Positions 31,382 through 44,034 of a DNA stretch of 64,000 bases are shown here, piece after piece. Source of the stretch: Sinorhizobium sojae CCBAU 05684 (GTDB lineage: Bacteria > Pseudomonadota > Alphaproteobacteria > Rhizobiales > Rhizobiaceae); the NCBI RefSeq assembly GCF_002288525.1, contig NZ_CP023068.1:868001-932000 (forward strand), in the 5' to 3' direction. Numbering within the stretch: the first letter of the stretch is position 1; each line of letters starts with the position of its first letter. A program made the position numbers and the translations under genes. Under the pieces are notes generated by a model that worked only from the letters and a program-made list of their open reading frames with translations, searched no databases and had not been told where the DNA came from.

Positions 31382-32390
31382 CCGCGCTGGCTCCGCATCT
31401 CACCACCTTTTTACGAGAACACCTGCCGCAAGAGCGGCGGGCAAGCCCACACACCTGCGAGGCTTACGCCTACAGCTTCCAACTGCTGCTGTGCTTCGCC
31501 GCTAGCCGGTTGAGGACCACCCCGTCCCGCATCGAGATCGAGCAACTCGATCCGCCGCTCCTCCTCGCGTTTTTGGAGCACATTGAGAGGGAGCGCGGCA
31601 ACTCGGCGCGCACCCGCAACGCCCGTCTTGCTGCCATCAAAGCCTTCTTCCGCTTCCTCGAGTACCGGCTCCTTCCTGTCTGGATCAGGCGCGCCGGGTT
31701 CGGGCGATCCCGATGAAGAAGGTCGACGAGGCGCTCGTCAGCCATCTCAGCCGCGACGAGATGCAGGCTTTGCTTGATGCACCGAACCCGCGTCAGGTAT
31801 CCGGCATTCGCGATCGAGCGATGCTGCATCTGGCCTTCGCTGCAGGGCTGCGCGTCTCCGAGCTCGTCAGCATCCGCCTCGACCAGATTGACCGCCAGAC
31901 GGTCACCAGCATCCACATCATGGGTAAGGGACGCCGCGAACGCGTGTTGCCCTTGTGGAAAGAGACCACGGCGGCGTTGAAGGCCTGGCTGGCAGACCGC
32001 CCGGCGAGTGGCGACGCCGAACTCTTCCTCAATGCCGTGGGACGCGCGATGACCCGGGCCGGATTCGAATATATCCTCGCCAAGCACGCCGCTACCGCGG
32101 CGCAGAAGCTCCCATCTCTCGCCGATAAACGCATTACCCCACATGTTTTGCGCCATACCTGTGCCATGCACACCCTGAAAGCGACCCGCGATGTGCGCAA
32201 GGTGTCACTCTGGCTCGGTCACGCCAGCCTGCAAAGCACGGAAATCTATCTGCGGGCCGATCCAACCGAAAAACTGGAGGCGCTTGCCGCGATGGCGCCG
32301 CCGTCGCTCAAGCCGGGTCGCTTTGCTGCTCCCGACAAGCTGCTCGCGATGCTGAAGTCCATCGGACGATCGACAAATTATGTCGAGTAA
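31378..32390 (+). pseudogene. ritC: RIT recombinase C with one frameshift
   Basis: The N-terminal part (LAPHLTTFLREHLPQERRAS to FFRFLEYR) reads from 31378. After a one-base shift near 31668 the remainder (LDQARRVRAIPMKKVDEALV, AAGLRVSELVSIRL, GKGRRERVLPLW, TPHVLRHTCAMHTL, WLGHASLQSTEIYL) continues to 32390. The motifs give Arg, Lys, His-x-x-Arg, His and Tyr of a tyrosine recombinase. The intact protein would be about 337 residues. Confidence 0.88.
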
Positions 32391-32424
32391 TCCCACTCTC
32401 AAACACCGCAGGCGGCAAGCAATT

Positions 32425-32468
32425 GCCGCGGCGGACTCCACATAACTGCACGCTTCACATAATTGCGG
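32425..32468 (-). repeat. RIT right inverted repeat
   Basis: This is the inverted partner of 29070-29113 with 43 of 44 positions matching. It lies 35 bp after the ritC stop and overlaps the palindrome at 32463-32494 by six bases. Confidence 0.9.
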
Positions 32469-32494
32469 TTATGCGGGGCCCCGCATAACCGCAA
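32463..32494. repeat. Perfect 32-bp palindrome at the RIT right junction
   Basis: The half-sequence TTGCGGTTATGCGGGG is followed immediately by its exact reverse complement. Its outer six bases supply the CCGCAA direct repeat that restores tnpB. Its TTATG core resembles the half sites in the RIT inverted repeats, so it may be a crossover site or a scar of a second recombination event. There is no equivalent at the left end. Confidence 0.9.
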
Positions 32495-34203
32495 AGGCCA
32501 TGACGGGTTGGCAGCGTTGGTGAAGAACGAGCTGCGCAAGGACCCGTTCACTGGAACGGTCTTCGTGTTCCGGTCGCGCAAGGCAGATCGCTTGAAGCTG
32601 ATCTACTGGGATGGCAGCGGCATGGTGATGGCCTAGAAGCGACTGGAAGAACACACGTTCACCTGGCCCGGCATCAAGGACGGCTTGATGACGTTGAGCC
32701 ATGCTAGTTCGAGGCCCTGTTTGCGGGCCTGGACTGGCGTCGCGTCCGCGCTGTCGAGACGAGAGCGCCAGAGGCCATCGAGTAACTGCGTCACGATGAC
32801 TCGGGTGGTACATTGCAGAGGTAAGCCGAGGCCGAATTTGGTAGACCCGGCGCATGCTGAACGCCGTCGACCTGCCAGATGACATTGCCGCCCTGAAGGC
32901 GATGCTGATCGCAGCGGAAGCGCGTGAAGTTCGCAAGGACGCGCGGATCGAACGACTGGAAAGACTTCAAGCAAGCAGCCTTCGGGCGCAAATCCGAGAA
33001 GATCGATCCCGATCAATTCGACCTGGCGCTGGAGGATTTGGAAACGGCCATTGCGGCCGTCCAGGCTGAGGACGAGGCCGATACTTCCCCAGGCAAACGA
33101 TCCTCCAAGCCACGCAGGACCAATCGCGGCTCACTTCCCAGCCATCTTGCCCGTATTGAAGAGGTCATCGAGCCGGAAAGCCTGATCTGCGCCTGCGGCG
33201 GTTGCCTGCATTGCATCGGCGAGGATGTGTCCGAGCGGCTGGATGTGGTCCCAGCGCAGTTCCGCGTTATCGTCACCCGTCGCCCCAAATATGCGTGTCG
33301 CGCCTGCACGGACGGTGTCGTCCAAGCTCCGGCCCCGGCCCGTTTGATCCAGGCAGGTCTGCCGACGGAGGCCACGGTCGCGCATGTCCTGGTCTCCAAA
33401 TACGCCGATCATCTTCCCCTTTATCGGCAGGCGCAGATCATAACCCGCCAAGGCATTGACCTCGACCGGTCCACGCTTGCCGATTGGGTCGGCCGTGCCG
33501 CCTTCGAACTGCGTGCCGTCTTCGATGCTCTGATAGCCGACCTGAAACGCTCGACCAAGCTCTTCATGGACGAGACTCGCGCCCCCGTTCTCGATCCCGG
33601 CTCCCGCAAAACCAAGACCGGTTACTTCTGGGCGCTGGCGCGTGATGATCGACCATGGGGTGGCGGCGCACCGCCGGGCGTTGCCTTCACCTACGCCCCC
33701 GGTCGCGGAGGACATCATGCCGAACAGATATTGCAGGGCTTCACGGGCGTTCTGCAGGTGGACGGCTATGCGGGGTACAATCGGCTAATCGCACCGGATC
33801 GCGTCGGGCCAAGCATTCAACTGGCCTATTGCTGGGCTCACGCGCGTCGCAGCTGGTGGAGATTACTCGCACGGGAGTCGCGCCGATTGCGGACGAAGGC
33901 GTGAAGCGGATTGGCGAACTTTACCAAATCGAGGCCGACTTGCGCGGGCTTGATCCGGAAGCCCGCCTGGCTGCGCGACGGGAGCGATTAAAACCGCTCA
34001 TAGCCGACATGGAAACTTGGCTCACCTATCACCGTGCCCGCGTCGCTGCCAAATCGCCCTTGGGTGAAGCCCTGAAATACATCGTTAAATACTGGGATGG
34101 CCTGTGTCTCTTCCTGACCGACGGTCGCATCGAAATCGACAACAACAGCGTCGAAAGAACCATCCGGCCTATTGCAAGCGTTGATTCATTATACCCCTCT
34201 TCT

Positions 34204-35681
34204 TCAAGTATCTGGAAACATTGAGATTTGTTTTTGGGGTTCGGCGCGACACGGACCATTTCTGTTGCGTATTGCTTTGATCACTTCCTGGTTTTGAAGA
34301 TGACTCGCTTTGATTTGCCATGGGGCACCAGGGACGACCTGCTCGGCAGGCAGAATGCGATCAACAATAAGGCGGCGAATGACGTGGCTGGTCACTTCCA
34401 AGCATTTAGCGGCCTCTTTCATGGTCAGCCTTTGCCCGTCTTTCTCGGCCGACCGAAAAGCATGAATGCCCTGAACCCTGCGACTGGAGCTGACACGGTG
34501 CGCAGTCCAGGTTTTGTTTTGACCCGTTCGAATGCCCATTCGGTTCAGCGTTGCGGCGATGTCGTCGTCGGAATACCGGGTCGCCATTTGCTTCATAACG
34601 GCAAGCGCCTGGTCGGGCGTCTGGCATCCGTGTTCGCCGGTTTTGGGCTTGCGGACACGCAGAACCGAATGTTGTCCGCCTTTCCAGTGAATGGTCAGAA
34701 CGACCTCTCGGTTGCTATCGTCAACGTCGGCAATGATGTCAGCGATCAAGGTTCGCAGAATCTGCTGCCTTGTACGTGTGGCCACACCGGGTGCATTCCA
34801 AGCCCGTACCAGATCGTCAGCCAAGCCGGTAAAATCCGGCGCTTGATCCGCACCGGGAGGTAGATCTGCCTCACTGACGCGTGCGCGGCACTCCTCGACG
34901 CGCCGCAAAGCGGCCTCCCAGTTCTTCTCGAGTTGGGCAACAATCAACCGATTGTCCGGATCACAGGCGGCGTAACGACGTTCGGCCAGCCCGGCATCGT
35001 ACTGGGCCTGTTGAAGGTCGAGCTCGAGAATACGTCGTCGTTCGTTTTGACGCTGATGATGCATCCGCTCGGCTTCCAGGGCAGCCTCAATTGCTACCGG
35101 TTCTACCACACGCACGATCTCCTCGGCGATGGCGGCATCGATGCGAGCTCCACCGAATCCAAGACAACGTGGCAAACCGAGCATAAGATTGGGCCGGTCG
35201 CAACGATACATCGGCCGTCCCGGCGCAAGACCCACATACACAACAGCGAGGCCGCGACCGCAGCGGCCGCAGGTGATCATGCCAGATAGCAGGGCGCGGC
35301 CTCCGCGGCCGGACTTCTGGCCACCGCTGCGGCCGTACGTATTGCACGCCAGTGACACCTGATTCCGCTCGAACTCCGCCCAGTCGATGTATCCTTCGTG
35401 GTGTTCGCGGATCAGCACCTCCCAATCATCGAAAGCTTTGCCGTGGCCATAGCTCTTGCGCGCCCGTCCGTCGACGACAGTGACCCGCTTCTCGCTTTTG
35501 CCGTACGCATAGGCCCCGGCATAGAACGGGTTCTTCAAAAGGCCGATGACATTGCGATAACGAATAGGCTGCCACTCGAACGACGTCAGGCGCTTGCCAT
35601 CAGATGGCCGGGGAAAGAACATCCCCTCTGCCGCCAGCGACAGATGCGTCTGCCGAGCACTGCCAAGGATGCGAAATCGTT
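34204..35681 (-). pseudogene. Large serine recombinase, C-terminal part
   Basis: This part continues the recombinase interrupted at 38317, resuming FRILGSARQTHLSLAAEG. It has the recombinase domain (LKNPFYAGAYAYGKSEKRVT), the zinc-ribbon (GMITCGRCGRGLAVVYV, then YRCDRP and LPRCLGFGGARID), a Glu/Arg/Gln-rich coiled coil, and a C-terminal helix-turn-helix-like segment (LTMKEAAKCLEVTSHVIRRL). Removing the IS21 element and one AACGAT repeat restores an open frame of about 690 codons in total. The IS supplies a small in-frame start only by chance. Confidence 0.88.
35676..35681. repeat. IS21 target-site duplication, left copy
   Basis: ATCGTT occurs here and at 38317-38322, immediately outside the IS21 ends. 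Deleting the element plus one copy rejoins the serine recombinase coding sequence in frame. Confidence 0.9.
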
Positions 35682-35808
35682 TGCAGCGCGACAACCAAGA
35701 TGAGACGAAGCGTCAATCAAGATGAGACTCGGCAGCAGCGGTGGAACGCAGAGAGGGCGTAGCCCGAACGGAGTTCTACCGCTGCTGCCGCGCCGATTCA
35801 TCTGGTGA

Positions 35809-38291
<2,483 letters not shown>

Positions 38292-38316
38292 TCTCAGCCA
38301 GATTGTCGCTCTACAA

Positions 38317-38919
38317 TCGTTCAAATACCGTTCGAATAGCCTGCTGAAGGCGCAGATCAGGATCCAAACCCAGGCCATAGTCGCGATGCCAGACATAGCC
38401 GATCGGCACGCTGATCCTCAGTTCGCCCCGTCTAGCCTTGGCACGAGCGGCATCCAGCATGCGCGCACGGATGATTCCAAGCTCGAACTCGCTGATGCTG
38501 CCCTTCATGCCGAGCAGCAGCCGATCGTTCGGCAGGCAAGGATTGTAGACGCCATCCAAATCTATGACCCTTGCTTCGACAAGGCCACAAAGCTCGAGAA
38601 GATGATGCCAGTCGCGACCATTGCGAGCCAGGCGCGACGCATCGAAGCAAAGGACAGCGCCGACTTCGCCGGCACATAATGCCGCTACCAGCTTCTCAAA
38701 ACCTGGACGAGCAACCATTCCACTGGCCGATCGCCCGAGATCATCGTCGATGACCTCAACGGTGCGGAAGCCGCGATGGCGTGCGACGTCAACGAGCTCG
38801 TATTGCCGACGACGGCTCTCGGGATTGTTCTCAACCTGACCTGGGCTCGACTGCCGCACGTAAACAATGGCTTTCCGCTGCAGGATGGTGGGAGGAAGGA
38901 TCTCAACGCTCGTCATCAT
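38317..38919 (-). pseudogene. Large serine recombinase, N-terminal catalytic part
   Basis: The ATG at 38917-38919 has a strong GGAGGAGGAACGG ribosome site; a second ATG follows directly. The resolvase domain includes AIVYVRQSSPGQVENN with the nucleophilic Ser, DDDLGRSASGM, FDASRLARNGRDWH and GSISEFELGIIRARM. The frame reaches TVFERL and then stops in the IS21 end. Its continuation is at 34204-35681. Before IS21 entry this gene would have driven excision and integration of the surrounding element. Confidence 0.9.
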
Positions 38920-39085
38920 TCCGTTCCTCCTCCTTCATGCAAGTTGCCGCCTCGGTGAGAAGCGTGGCAAGGCTCGACACCAGTCGCCGGCGTTCGCTCG
39001 CTGGGAGGCCGAGAAGGCGCGGCGGTTCGAAGGAGATCAGGAGCTGACGCTGATGCGGTAGAAGGCGAAATTGCGGATCGGGCAT
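38903..39085 (-). CDS. Small accessory protein of the serine-recombinase element
   Basis: This 60-residue protein, starting MPDPQFRLLPHQRQLLISFE, contains PRLLGLPASERRRLVSSLAT. It resembles short ORFs that commonly precede rhizobial serine recombinase genes. It overlaps the recombinase start and, in another frame, the larger accessory ORF. Which of the two overlapping frames is translated over 38916-39085 cannot be settled here, though its conserved look favours this one downstream of 39085. Confidence 0.55.
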   Translation of the reverse strand: MPDPQFRLLPHQRQLLISFEPPRLLGLPASERRRLVSSLATLLTEAATCMKEEERNDDER

Positions 39086-39404
39086 CTTGGGGTTCCTCGA
39101 CGAGATTCGGTTCGCCGGAACAGGTTCGCCGCATTCCGCGGCGCTGTAAAAGGTGATCCAGATCCACAAGGGCCGACAATGTGACCCGAGGCGTCCCCAA
39201 TTCCATGCCAGCACAGCGCGCCGCATCGAGCATCCATGCAGCGATCGCCGTCACAACGCCGGGCATGACCTCAACGTGGACGAACTGGCCCTTCTTACGG
39301 TTCTCGCTATAGTGCAGCCGCAGACGACGGCCGAAATAGGGATGCCAGCGATAGTGGACGACAACTTCTCGCCCGACATGGGCAGAATGTTCGGTAGATG
39401 GCAC
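38916..39404 (-). CDS. Conserved accessory protein upstream of serine recombinase (possibly DUF5372)
   Basis: The N-terminal half is recognisable: VVVHYRWHPYFGRRLRLHYS, then FVHVEVMPGVVTAIAAWMLD and CAGMELGTPRVTLSALVDL. This protein family regularly lies just before serine recombinases in rhizobial elements, and DUF5372 is the best name from memory. The C-terminal 70 residues look random and overlap the 60-aa ORF, so the true stop may have been lost by mutation. The possible GTG start at 39402-39404 spans the element border. Function unknown. Confidence 0.55.
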   Translation of the reverse strand: MPSTEHSAHVGREVVVHYRWHPYFGRRLRLHYSENRKKGQFVHVEVMPGVVTAIAAWMLDAARCAGMELGTPRVTLSALVDLDHLLQRRGMRRTCSGEPNLVEEPQDARSAISPSTASASAPDLLRTAAPSRPPSERTPATGVEPCHASHRGGNLHEGGGTE

Positions 39405-39644
39405 TGAACCGGAAGAACGCACTGTTTGCGGGACATGACGCTGGAGCCGAAAACTGGGCGGCCGTCGCCTCGCTCATCGAAACCTGCAAACTCAATGCCG
39501 TCGATCCGCAGGCCTATCTGACCAGCACGCTCACAAGCATCGTCAATGGCCACAAACAGAGTCAGATCGACGAGCTACTGCCGTGGAGTTATCCCGCCTT
39601 AAAAAGCAATCCCCATCCGTCACGGCAGCCAGCCTAATCGGACG

Positions 39645-40229
39645 CTACCGGATTGCAGTGATAGCTACCCACGAGGTTGCCCTGCTGTCGTAAGCTCCTC
39701 CCAACCAGGACTCCGTCTCGACATTGCGCCATGGTGCGGCTTCGCGCCAGACTGCGATCAATTCGTCTGCGGAAAGATAGTTGTAGTAACGGCCGAGAGC
39801 ATCTGTGCCTTCATGGACTCCGGTTTTGAAGCTGGCCCAAGCGGCTCCGCCATGTGTCAAAGCTCGGTAGAGTTTCTCGATTACTCCCTGGAGATTGGGT
39901 CTAGGGACATGGGTCAGAGATGCGCAGGCGTAGATACCGTCATAAGCGTCAATGGCATCAAGCTCGTCAAAGAGCATCGTTCTGACTGGCCGACCTAGTC
40001 GGCGCGTGGCTATTGCCGCGAGTTCCGAAGAGCCATCGGTGGCATCCAAGTCGAAGCCGCCTTTGATAATCGCGGCGGCATCAACGCCTCCGCCAGTTCC
40101 TAATTCCAGCACTTTGCCCGCTGCCTTGCAGCGTTGCAGAAAGGGAAACAGTCTAGAATTCGGTCCACGCTCACGGGCAGCGTAATCATCTGCATTGTCG
40201 TTGTAGAATCTTACTGTTCCGTTGGTCAT
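39645..40229 (-). CDS. Class I SAM-dependent methyltransferase
   Basis: This 194-residue protein carries SAM motif I VLELGTGGGVDAAAI, an acidic residue in LDATDGSSELAA, and YDGIYACASLTHVPRPNL, the pattern of small Methyltransf_11/25-type enzymes. YYNYLSADELIAVWREA and the WVAITA ending are typical of the end of the fold. The last codons abut the right terminus of the IS66 element, and the stop TAG is formed by the IS end (CGG TAG CGT). A few native residues may therefore be missing. The substrate is unknown. Confidence 0.85.
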   Translation of the reverse strand: MTNGTVRFYNDNADDYAARERGPNSRLFPFLQRCKAAGKVLELGTGGGVDAAAIIKGGFDLDATDGSSELAAIATRRLGRPVRTMLFDELDAIDAYDGIYACASLTHVPRPNLQGVIEKLYRALTHGGAAWASFKTGVHEGTDALGRYYNYLSADELIAVWREAAPWRNVETESWLGGAYDSRATSWVAITAIR

Positions 40230-41465
40230 CGAATGCAGGCCTGTCCTAACTCGATCTCGCTCTCAAGGACGGTAACCATGAAGGCGTGACGACCGCAATT
40301 GTGCACAACTGCAGTGTCCACCAAAGCTATTACTCATCGACAACAAATCCATGATTTTATCTCCAGGTGCCAGCGGAGCACCACCGCTTACATTGGGGCG
40401 ACTTTGATGAGAGCTTCCTCACTTAGAGGACGAGGGTGCTTCACCCACCTTTCAGTCAGGAGGTCCCGATGGGCGAGATCACTCCTCTTCGCCGCAGGAT
40501 AATCGAGGGCATGACCGGTCCGCAATCTCTCTCCGGCAACCCAACGATCCTTTATCAACGCTGTGCGGAAGTTCAGCCGCTACTTCGGCTGATCACCCGA
40601 TCAGCTTGATCTTGCCGATGTTCACACCTTCCAGGTTCACCTTGTCTCAACGGGCCGACATGACAACGGGCAGCTTCCTGGGTGCGCATGCGTAAGGGTT
40701 CCGCTCCGGGATTGTCTCCAGCCTGAGGCACGCGTGGCGCTGACATCCGCCTTTGCTGCGGGCCTTAATCCTACGAATGCCCCGACTGCCGGCGTTCCAT
40801 GCGCAGGACAGGCATCAACATTCCACCTGCTGCGCCGCCTCGGCTATCACCTTTCGTATCGGGCCGGCTGCAGCCGAATCGGCTGTCAATCGGCACTGAA
40901 CTTTGACCCCGTATCGGCCCTGGCTCTCGCGCATACCCGCTTCGAGCGAAGAGAAACGCAGTGCTCGCGCGCTTTGGCGACATATTTGTTCAACAGCGCC
41001 TGTACGCCGTCGGCGCTTGGCCTGGTGAGAAACTGAACTGTCCACACGACCAGTCCATAAGAATCAATTTGCGCCTCGCGGTGAATGGAGTAACTGACAG
41101 ACCGGGACGATCCGAAGGACGTGGTTTTTGCTGTGTCGAAGGGCTGCACCGCCGATTGTATTAGGTACCTGCCTACGGATTGGCGTGCCCACACGTCGCG
41201 GTTCATCAATAAGTTTCTAACGGATTCATACATTGCCCGTAAAGGCGTCCCCGCCGACGTTCGAAGAGGTTGGGGTCCTCACTCCGGTGAATGTCTCGTC
41301 ATCGGATAGCAAACTTTGTTAGCGTAGTGCATGGTTCCTGAAATCGGAACCGACTTTAAGGATAAAACCATGCAGCAATTCAATGTCTCTCTTTGTGCGT
41401 CTGAATAGACGTACAGTGCTGTAGGTGGCGACTCGCCGCATTCTGTCGACCTCACGTCATAGCAG
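40230..41465. other. Gene-poor stretch with integrase debris
   Basis: About 1.2 kb between two methyltransferase genes. Apart from the integrase remnant at 40470-40672 no gene is recognisable. An open frame at 40734-41036 has no family features and contains no sensible start context. The stretch looks like scrambled insertion-sequence DNA. Confidence 0.5.
40470..40672 (+). pseudogene. Tyrosine integrase N-terminal remnant
   Basis: After AGGAGGTCCCG a frame opens MGEITPLRRRIIEGMT. A one-base shift then gives RNLSPATQRSFINAVRKFSR and YFG, followed by a TGA and SPDQLDLADVHTFQVHLVST. This is the SAM-like N-terminal domain of the integrases that travel with IS91-type elements in rhizobia. The catalytic domain is missing. 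Confidence 0.75.
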
Positions 41466-42371
41466 GTGAGCACCGTGGGACTGCCAGCGATCTTTCGCAA
41501 AGCCCTATACTGGGCTGACAAGATGCAATGGGGGTTTAGGACAGTCGGTGCCTGGGCCACACTGCAGGGGACCGCCAGACTAGGTTACCTCTATTTGCGG
41601 CGACCGAAGCGAAGCGAAGTGCACCTTCGCTCAGGACCAGTTCTGGAATTTGGATATCCAAGCCAGGTTCCGCTGGCGCTTTTGATGTTTGGAGATCTTA
41701 TCGACCCAGAGTACGCGTTTCTCCGCCGTATTTCACGTCCAGATTGGATTGTCGCAGATGTGGGGGCTGCGATCGGGCAGTTCACATTGTTTGCTGCAAC
41801 TCTACCTTGCGCAATCGTACATTCTTTTGAACCTAGCGTCGCCAACGTTGTGGCGCTCCGGAAGAATGTCGCACGTAACGGCGTAGGAGACAGGGCGAGT
41901 ATACATAAACTGGCTTTCTCCAGCGCTGAGGGTGAATCAAACTTCGAGACTAAAGCGAGTACCTGGACGAGTGGACTTAGCCGCACGGGAAGCGAAATCG
42001 TCTCCGTTCGGACCATAGCCGACGAATTCCGACGACTGGGACTAAGTCATGTTTCGGTTCTCAAAATCAACGTTGCGGGTTTCGAGCCCAGCGTGCTGGA
42101 AGGGGCCGAATCGTTTCTTTCTAAAGGCGCCGCAGACATATTGATTCTATTGTTGGGGCTGGCTTCGCTTCCTTGGTACGCCAAACTTGCAGCATACGGT
42201 TACCGCTTCTTCTATTTTCACCCTGGTGAGAACGCGCTTTATGAAGTCACCTCTTTTGATGAATCGTCCATCTTAGAGCATCGGCCTTGGCCGGCGCGCC
42301 ACATCATTGCAGTTTACCAGGCTGCGATGGACGCGTGTATAGGCACGACCATATCACTTCGCAAACTTTAG
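41466..42371 (+). CDS. FkbM-family methyltransferase
   Basis: This 301-residue protein contains the FkbM pattern: WIVADVGAAIGQFTLFAATL as SAM motif I, VHSFEPSVANVVALRKNVAR as the acidic strand, and VSVLKINVAGFEPSVLEGAE in place of the usual IDVEG segment. FkbM enzymes O-methylate sugars or polyketides and are frequent in surface-polysaccharide clusters. The Asn in KINVAG is unusual, because relatives normally have Asp there. The GTG start at 41466 has a weak ribosome site; an ATG at 41520 is possible. It is flanked by IS debris on both sides. Confidence 0.85.
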   Translation: MSTVGLPAIFRKALYWADKMQWGFRTVGAWATLQGTARLGYLYLRRPKRSEVHLRSGPVLEFGYPSQVPLALLMFGDLIDPEYAFLRRISRPDWIVADVGAAIGQFTLFAATLPCAIVHSFEPSVANVVALRKNVARNGVGDRASIHKLAFSSAEGESNFETKASTWTSGLSRTGSEIVSVRTIADEFRRLGLSHVSVLKINVAGFEPSVLEGAESFLSKGAADILILLLGLASLPWYAKLAAYGYRFFYFHPGENALYEVTSFDESSILEHRPWPARHIIAVYQAAMDACIGTTISLRKL

Positions 42372-42453
42372 CAGGTATGCGCTCGGTTCGGCCATGACGA
42401 CGGCTGCTTGCGGCCAAGAGATGTCGGCGGCGTCCTCATCGTAAGCGGTGTTC

Positions 42454-43964
42454 TCAGGCCACGGGCTTGGTTTCTGGCTTTTCGGCGTAGGCCCAAGGCA
42501 ACAGGTCGTCGAGCTGGCTGTTCGGGTGGCCATTGACGATCTTGGTGATGACGTCGGTCAGATAGGCAAGTGGCTCAACGTCATTGAGCTTGGCCGTTTC
42601 GATGAGCGAGGCGATGGTCGCCCAGTGTTCGGCCCCGGCGTCGGAGCCTGCGAACAAGGCATTCCGGATGGAACGCTCGACGGTGTTGGAGTCGATCTCG
42701 ATACGGCCGTCATCGATGAAGCGGGTCAGCCCGTCCCAGCGTGAGATCGTGTAGCGGATTGCTTCGGCGAGCTTGGTCTTCTGGCTGATGAGGGAGAGTT
42801 GCTCGGTCAGCCAAGGCGCGAGACTGTCGATGATCGGACGGCTCTTGTCCTGCCGAACGGCGCGACGTTCCTCGTGGGTGAGACCGCGGATATCGTCCTC
42901 GATCTTGTAGAACTCGGCGATGCGCCTGAGCGCTTCGCTGGCGATGGCGCGGGACCTGCGGCGGCCAGCTCATAGAAGCGCCGACGCACATGGCTCCAGC
43001 AGAACGCAAGCGACACGCTGTTGCCGGCGGCGAGCGCTCGATAGCCAACGTATCCGTCCACCTGCAGGACGCCGACGAAGCCATTGAGATGCGCCATCGG
43101 CCGTTCGCTCTTGCGATCGGGCGCATAGACATAGACGACACCGGGCGGATCGGCCCCCTGCCATGGCCTGTCATCGCGAGCGTATGCCCACAGCTGCCCG
43201 GTCTTCGTCTTTCCCCGACCCGGATCGAGTACCGGAGCGGTCGTCTCGTCGGCGAAGAGCTTGGACGAGGCCTTCAGATGTTCGAGAAGCCTTTGATGAA
43301 CCGGGCGCAGGTGCCAGGCAGCGCGGCCGACCCAATCGGCGAGTGTCGAGCGATCCAGGTCGATCCCCTGGCGCTTGTAAATTTGAGCCTGCCGGTAGAG
43401 CGGCAGGTGATCGGCATATTTGGAGACCAGCACCTGGGCGACAGTCGCTTCGGTCGGAATGCCGCCCTCGATCAACCGCGCGGGAGCCGGAGCCTGGACA
43501 ACGACCTCCTCACAGGCACGGCAGGCATATTTGGGACGGCGTGTTACCAGAACGCGGAACTGGGCCGGCACGATGTCGAGCTTCTCGCTCACGTCCTCGC
43601 CGATCCGGTGCAGGCCGTTGCCGCAGCAGGGGCAGTCATGGCTTTCGATGTCGATGACCACATCGATACGCGGCAGATGAGCGGGAAGAGCGCCGCGGTT
43701 CACCCGCCGCCTGGCGACCTGCTCCCGGCGCAGGTCGCTCAATGCGTGCTCCTTCCCCTCCAGACCGTCCGCCTCGACCTGTTCGGCTTCTTCGAGCCCG
43801 AGGAGCAACTGATCCTCGGGAAGCGTCTCGGCGCGACGGCCGAAGCGATGGCGCTGCAGTTCCTTGATAATCTGGCGCAGCCGGGCATTCTCCGCCTCGC
43901 GCGAAAGCACCATCGCTTTGAGCGCGTTCAGGTCGTCGGGAAGCTCGTCGGCGTTCATCGTCAT
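42454..43964 (-). pseudogene. tnpC: IS66 tnpC (second element), frameshifted
   Basis: TnpC starts MTMNADELPDDLNALKAMVL and runs through the leucine-rich coiled coil, the zinc region CPCCGNGLHRIGEDVSEKLD, the DDE region FADETTAPVLDPGRGKTKTG and VDGYVGYRAL to FCWSHVRRRFYELAAAG. It then loses frame near 42955. The remainder (LTRFIDDGRIEIDSNTVERS, then NALFAGSDAGAEHWATIASL to LLPWAY) is in another frame. It is related to, but not the same as, the TnpC at 32854. Confidence 0.9.
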
Positions 43965-44034
43965 GGACGACAACAGCACACTCCGGCGAGCAAGACGAGG
44001 GCGTTGACGGCCCTGATTCAATTGGTCGCGGCGG

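Larger units (their letters stand above)
29070..32494 (+). mobile_element. RIT element (recombinases in trio)
   Basis: Three overlapping tyrosine recombinase genes in the same direction, flanked by a 44-bp inverted repeat, match the published RIT architecture. The element sits inside tnpB with CCGCAA at both junctions (29070-29075 and 32489-32494). A perfect 32-bp palindrome lies at the right end. ritA and ritC carry frameshifts and ritB is intact, so the element is probably immobile now. Confidence 0.88.
29014..32785 (+). pseudogene. tnpB: IS66 tnpB, split by the RIT element
   Basis: The 5' part, 29014-29075, encodes MIFPSNRVRIMVATKPVDFR. The rest resumes at 32489 with GHDGLAALVKNELRKDPFTG and FVFRSRKADRLKLIYWDGSG. 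Joining TTCCGCAA to AGGCCATGAC restores the normal FRKGHDG reading, so the RIT insertion point is exact to within the 6-bp repeat CCGCAA. The 3' part also has a TAG where relatives have Tyr (near 32633) and a frameshift near 32703. TnpB is an accessory protein needed for IS66 transposition. The ATG overlaps the tnpA stop. Confidence 0.9.

Noticed and set aside
40734-41036. 100-codon plus-strand gene
   Set aside because: It has no start context, no family resemblance and lies in rearranged IS debris.
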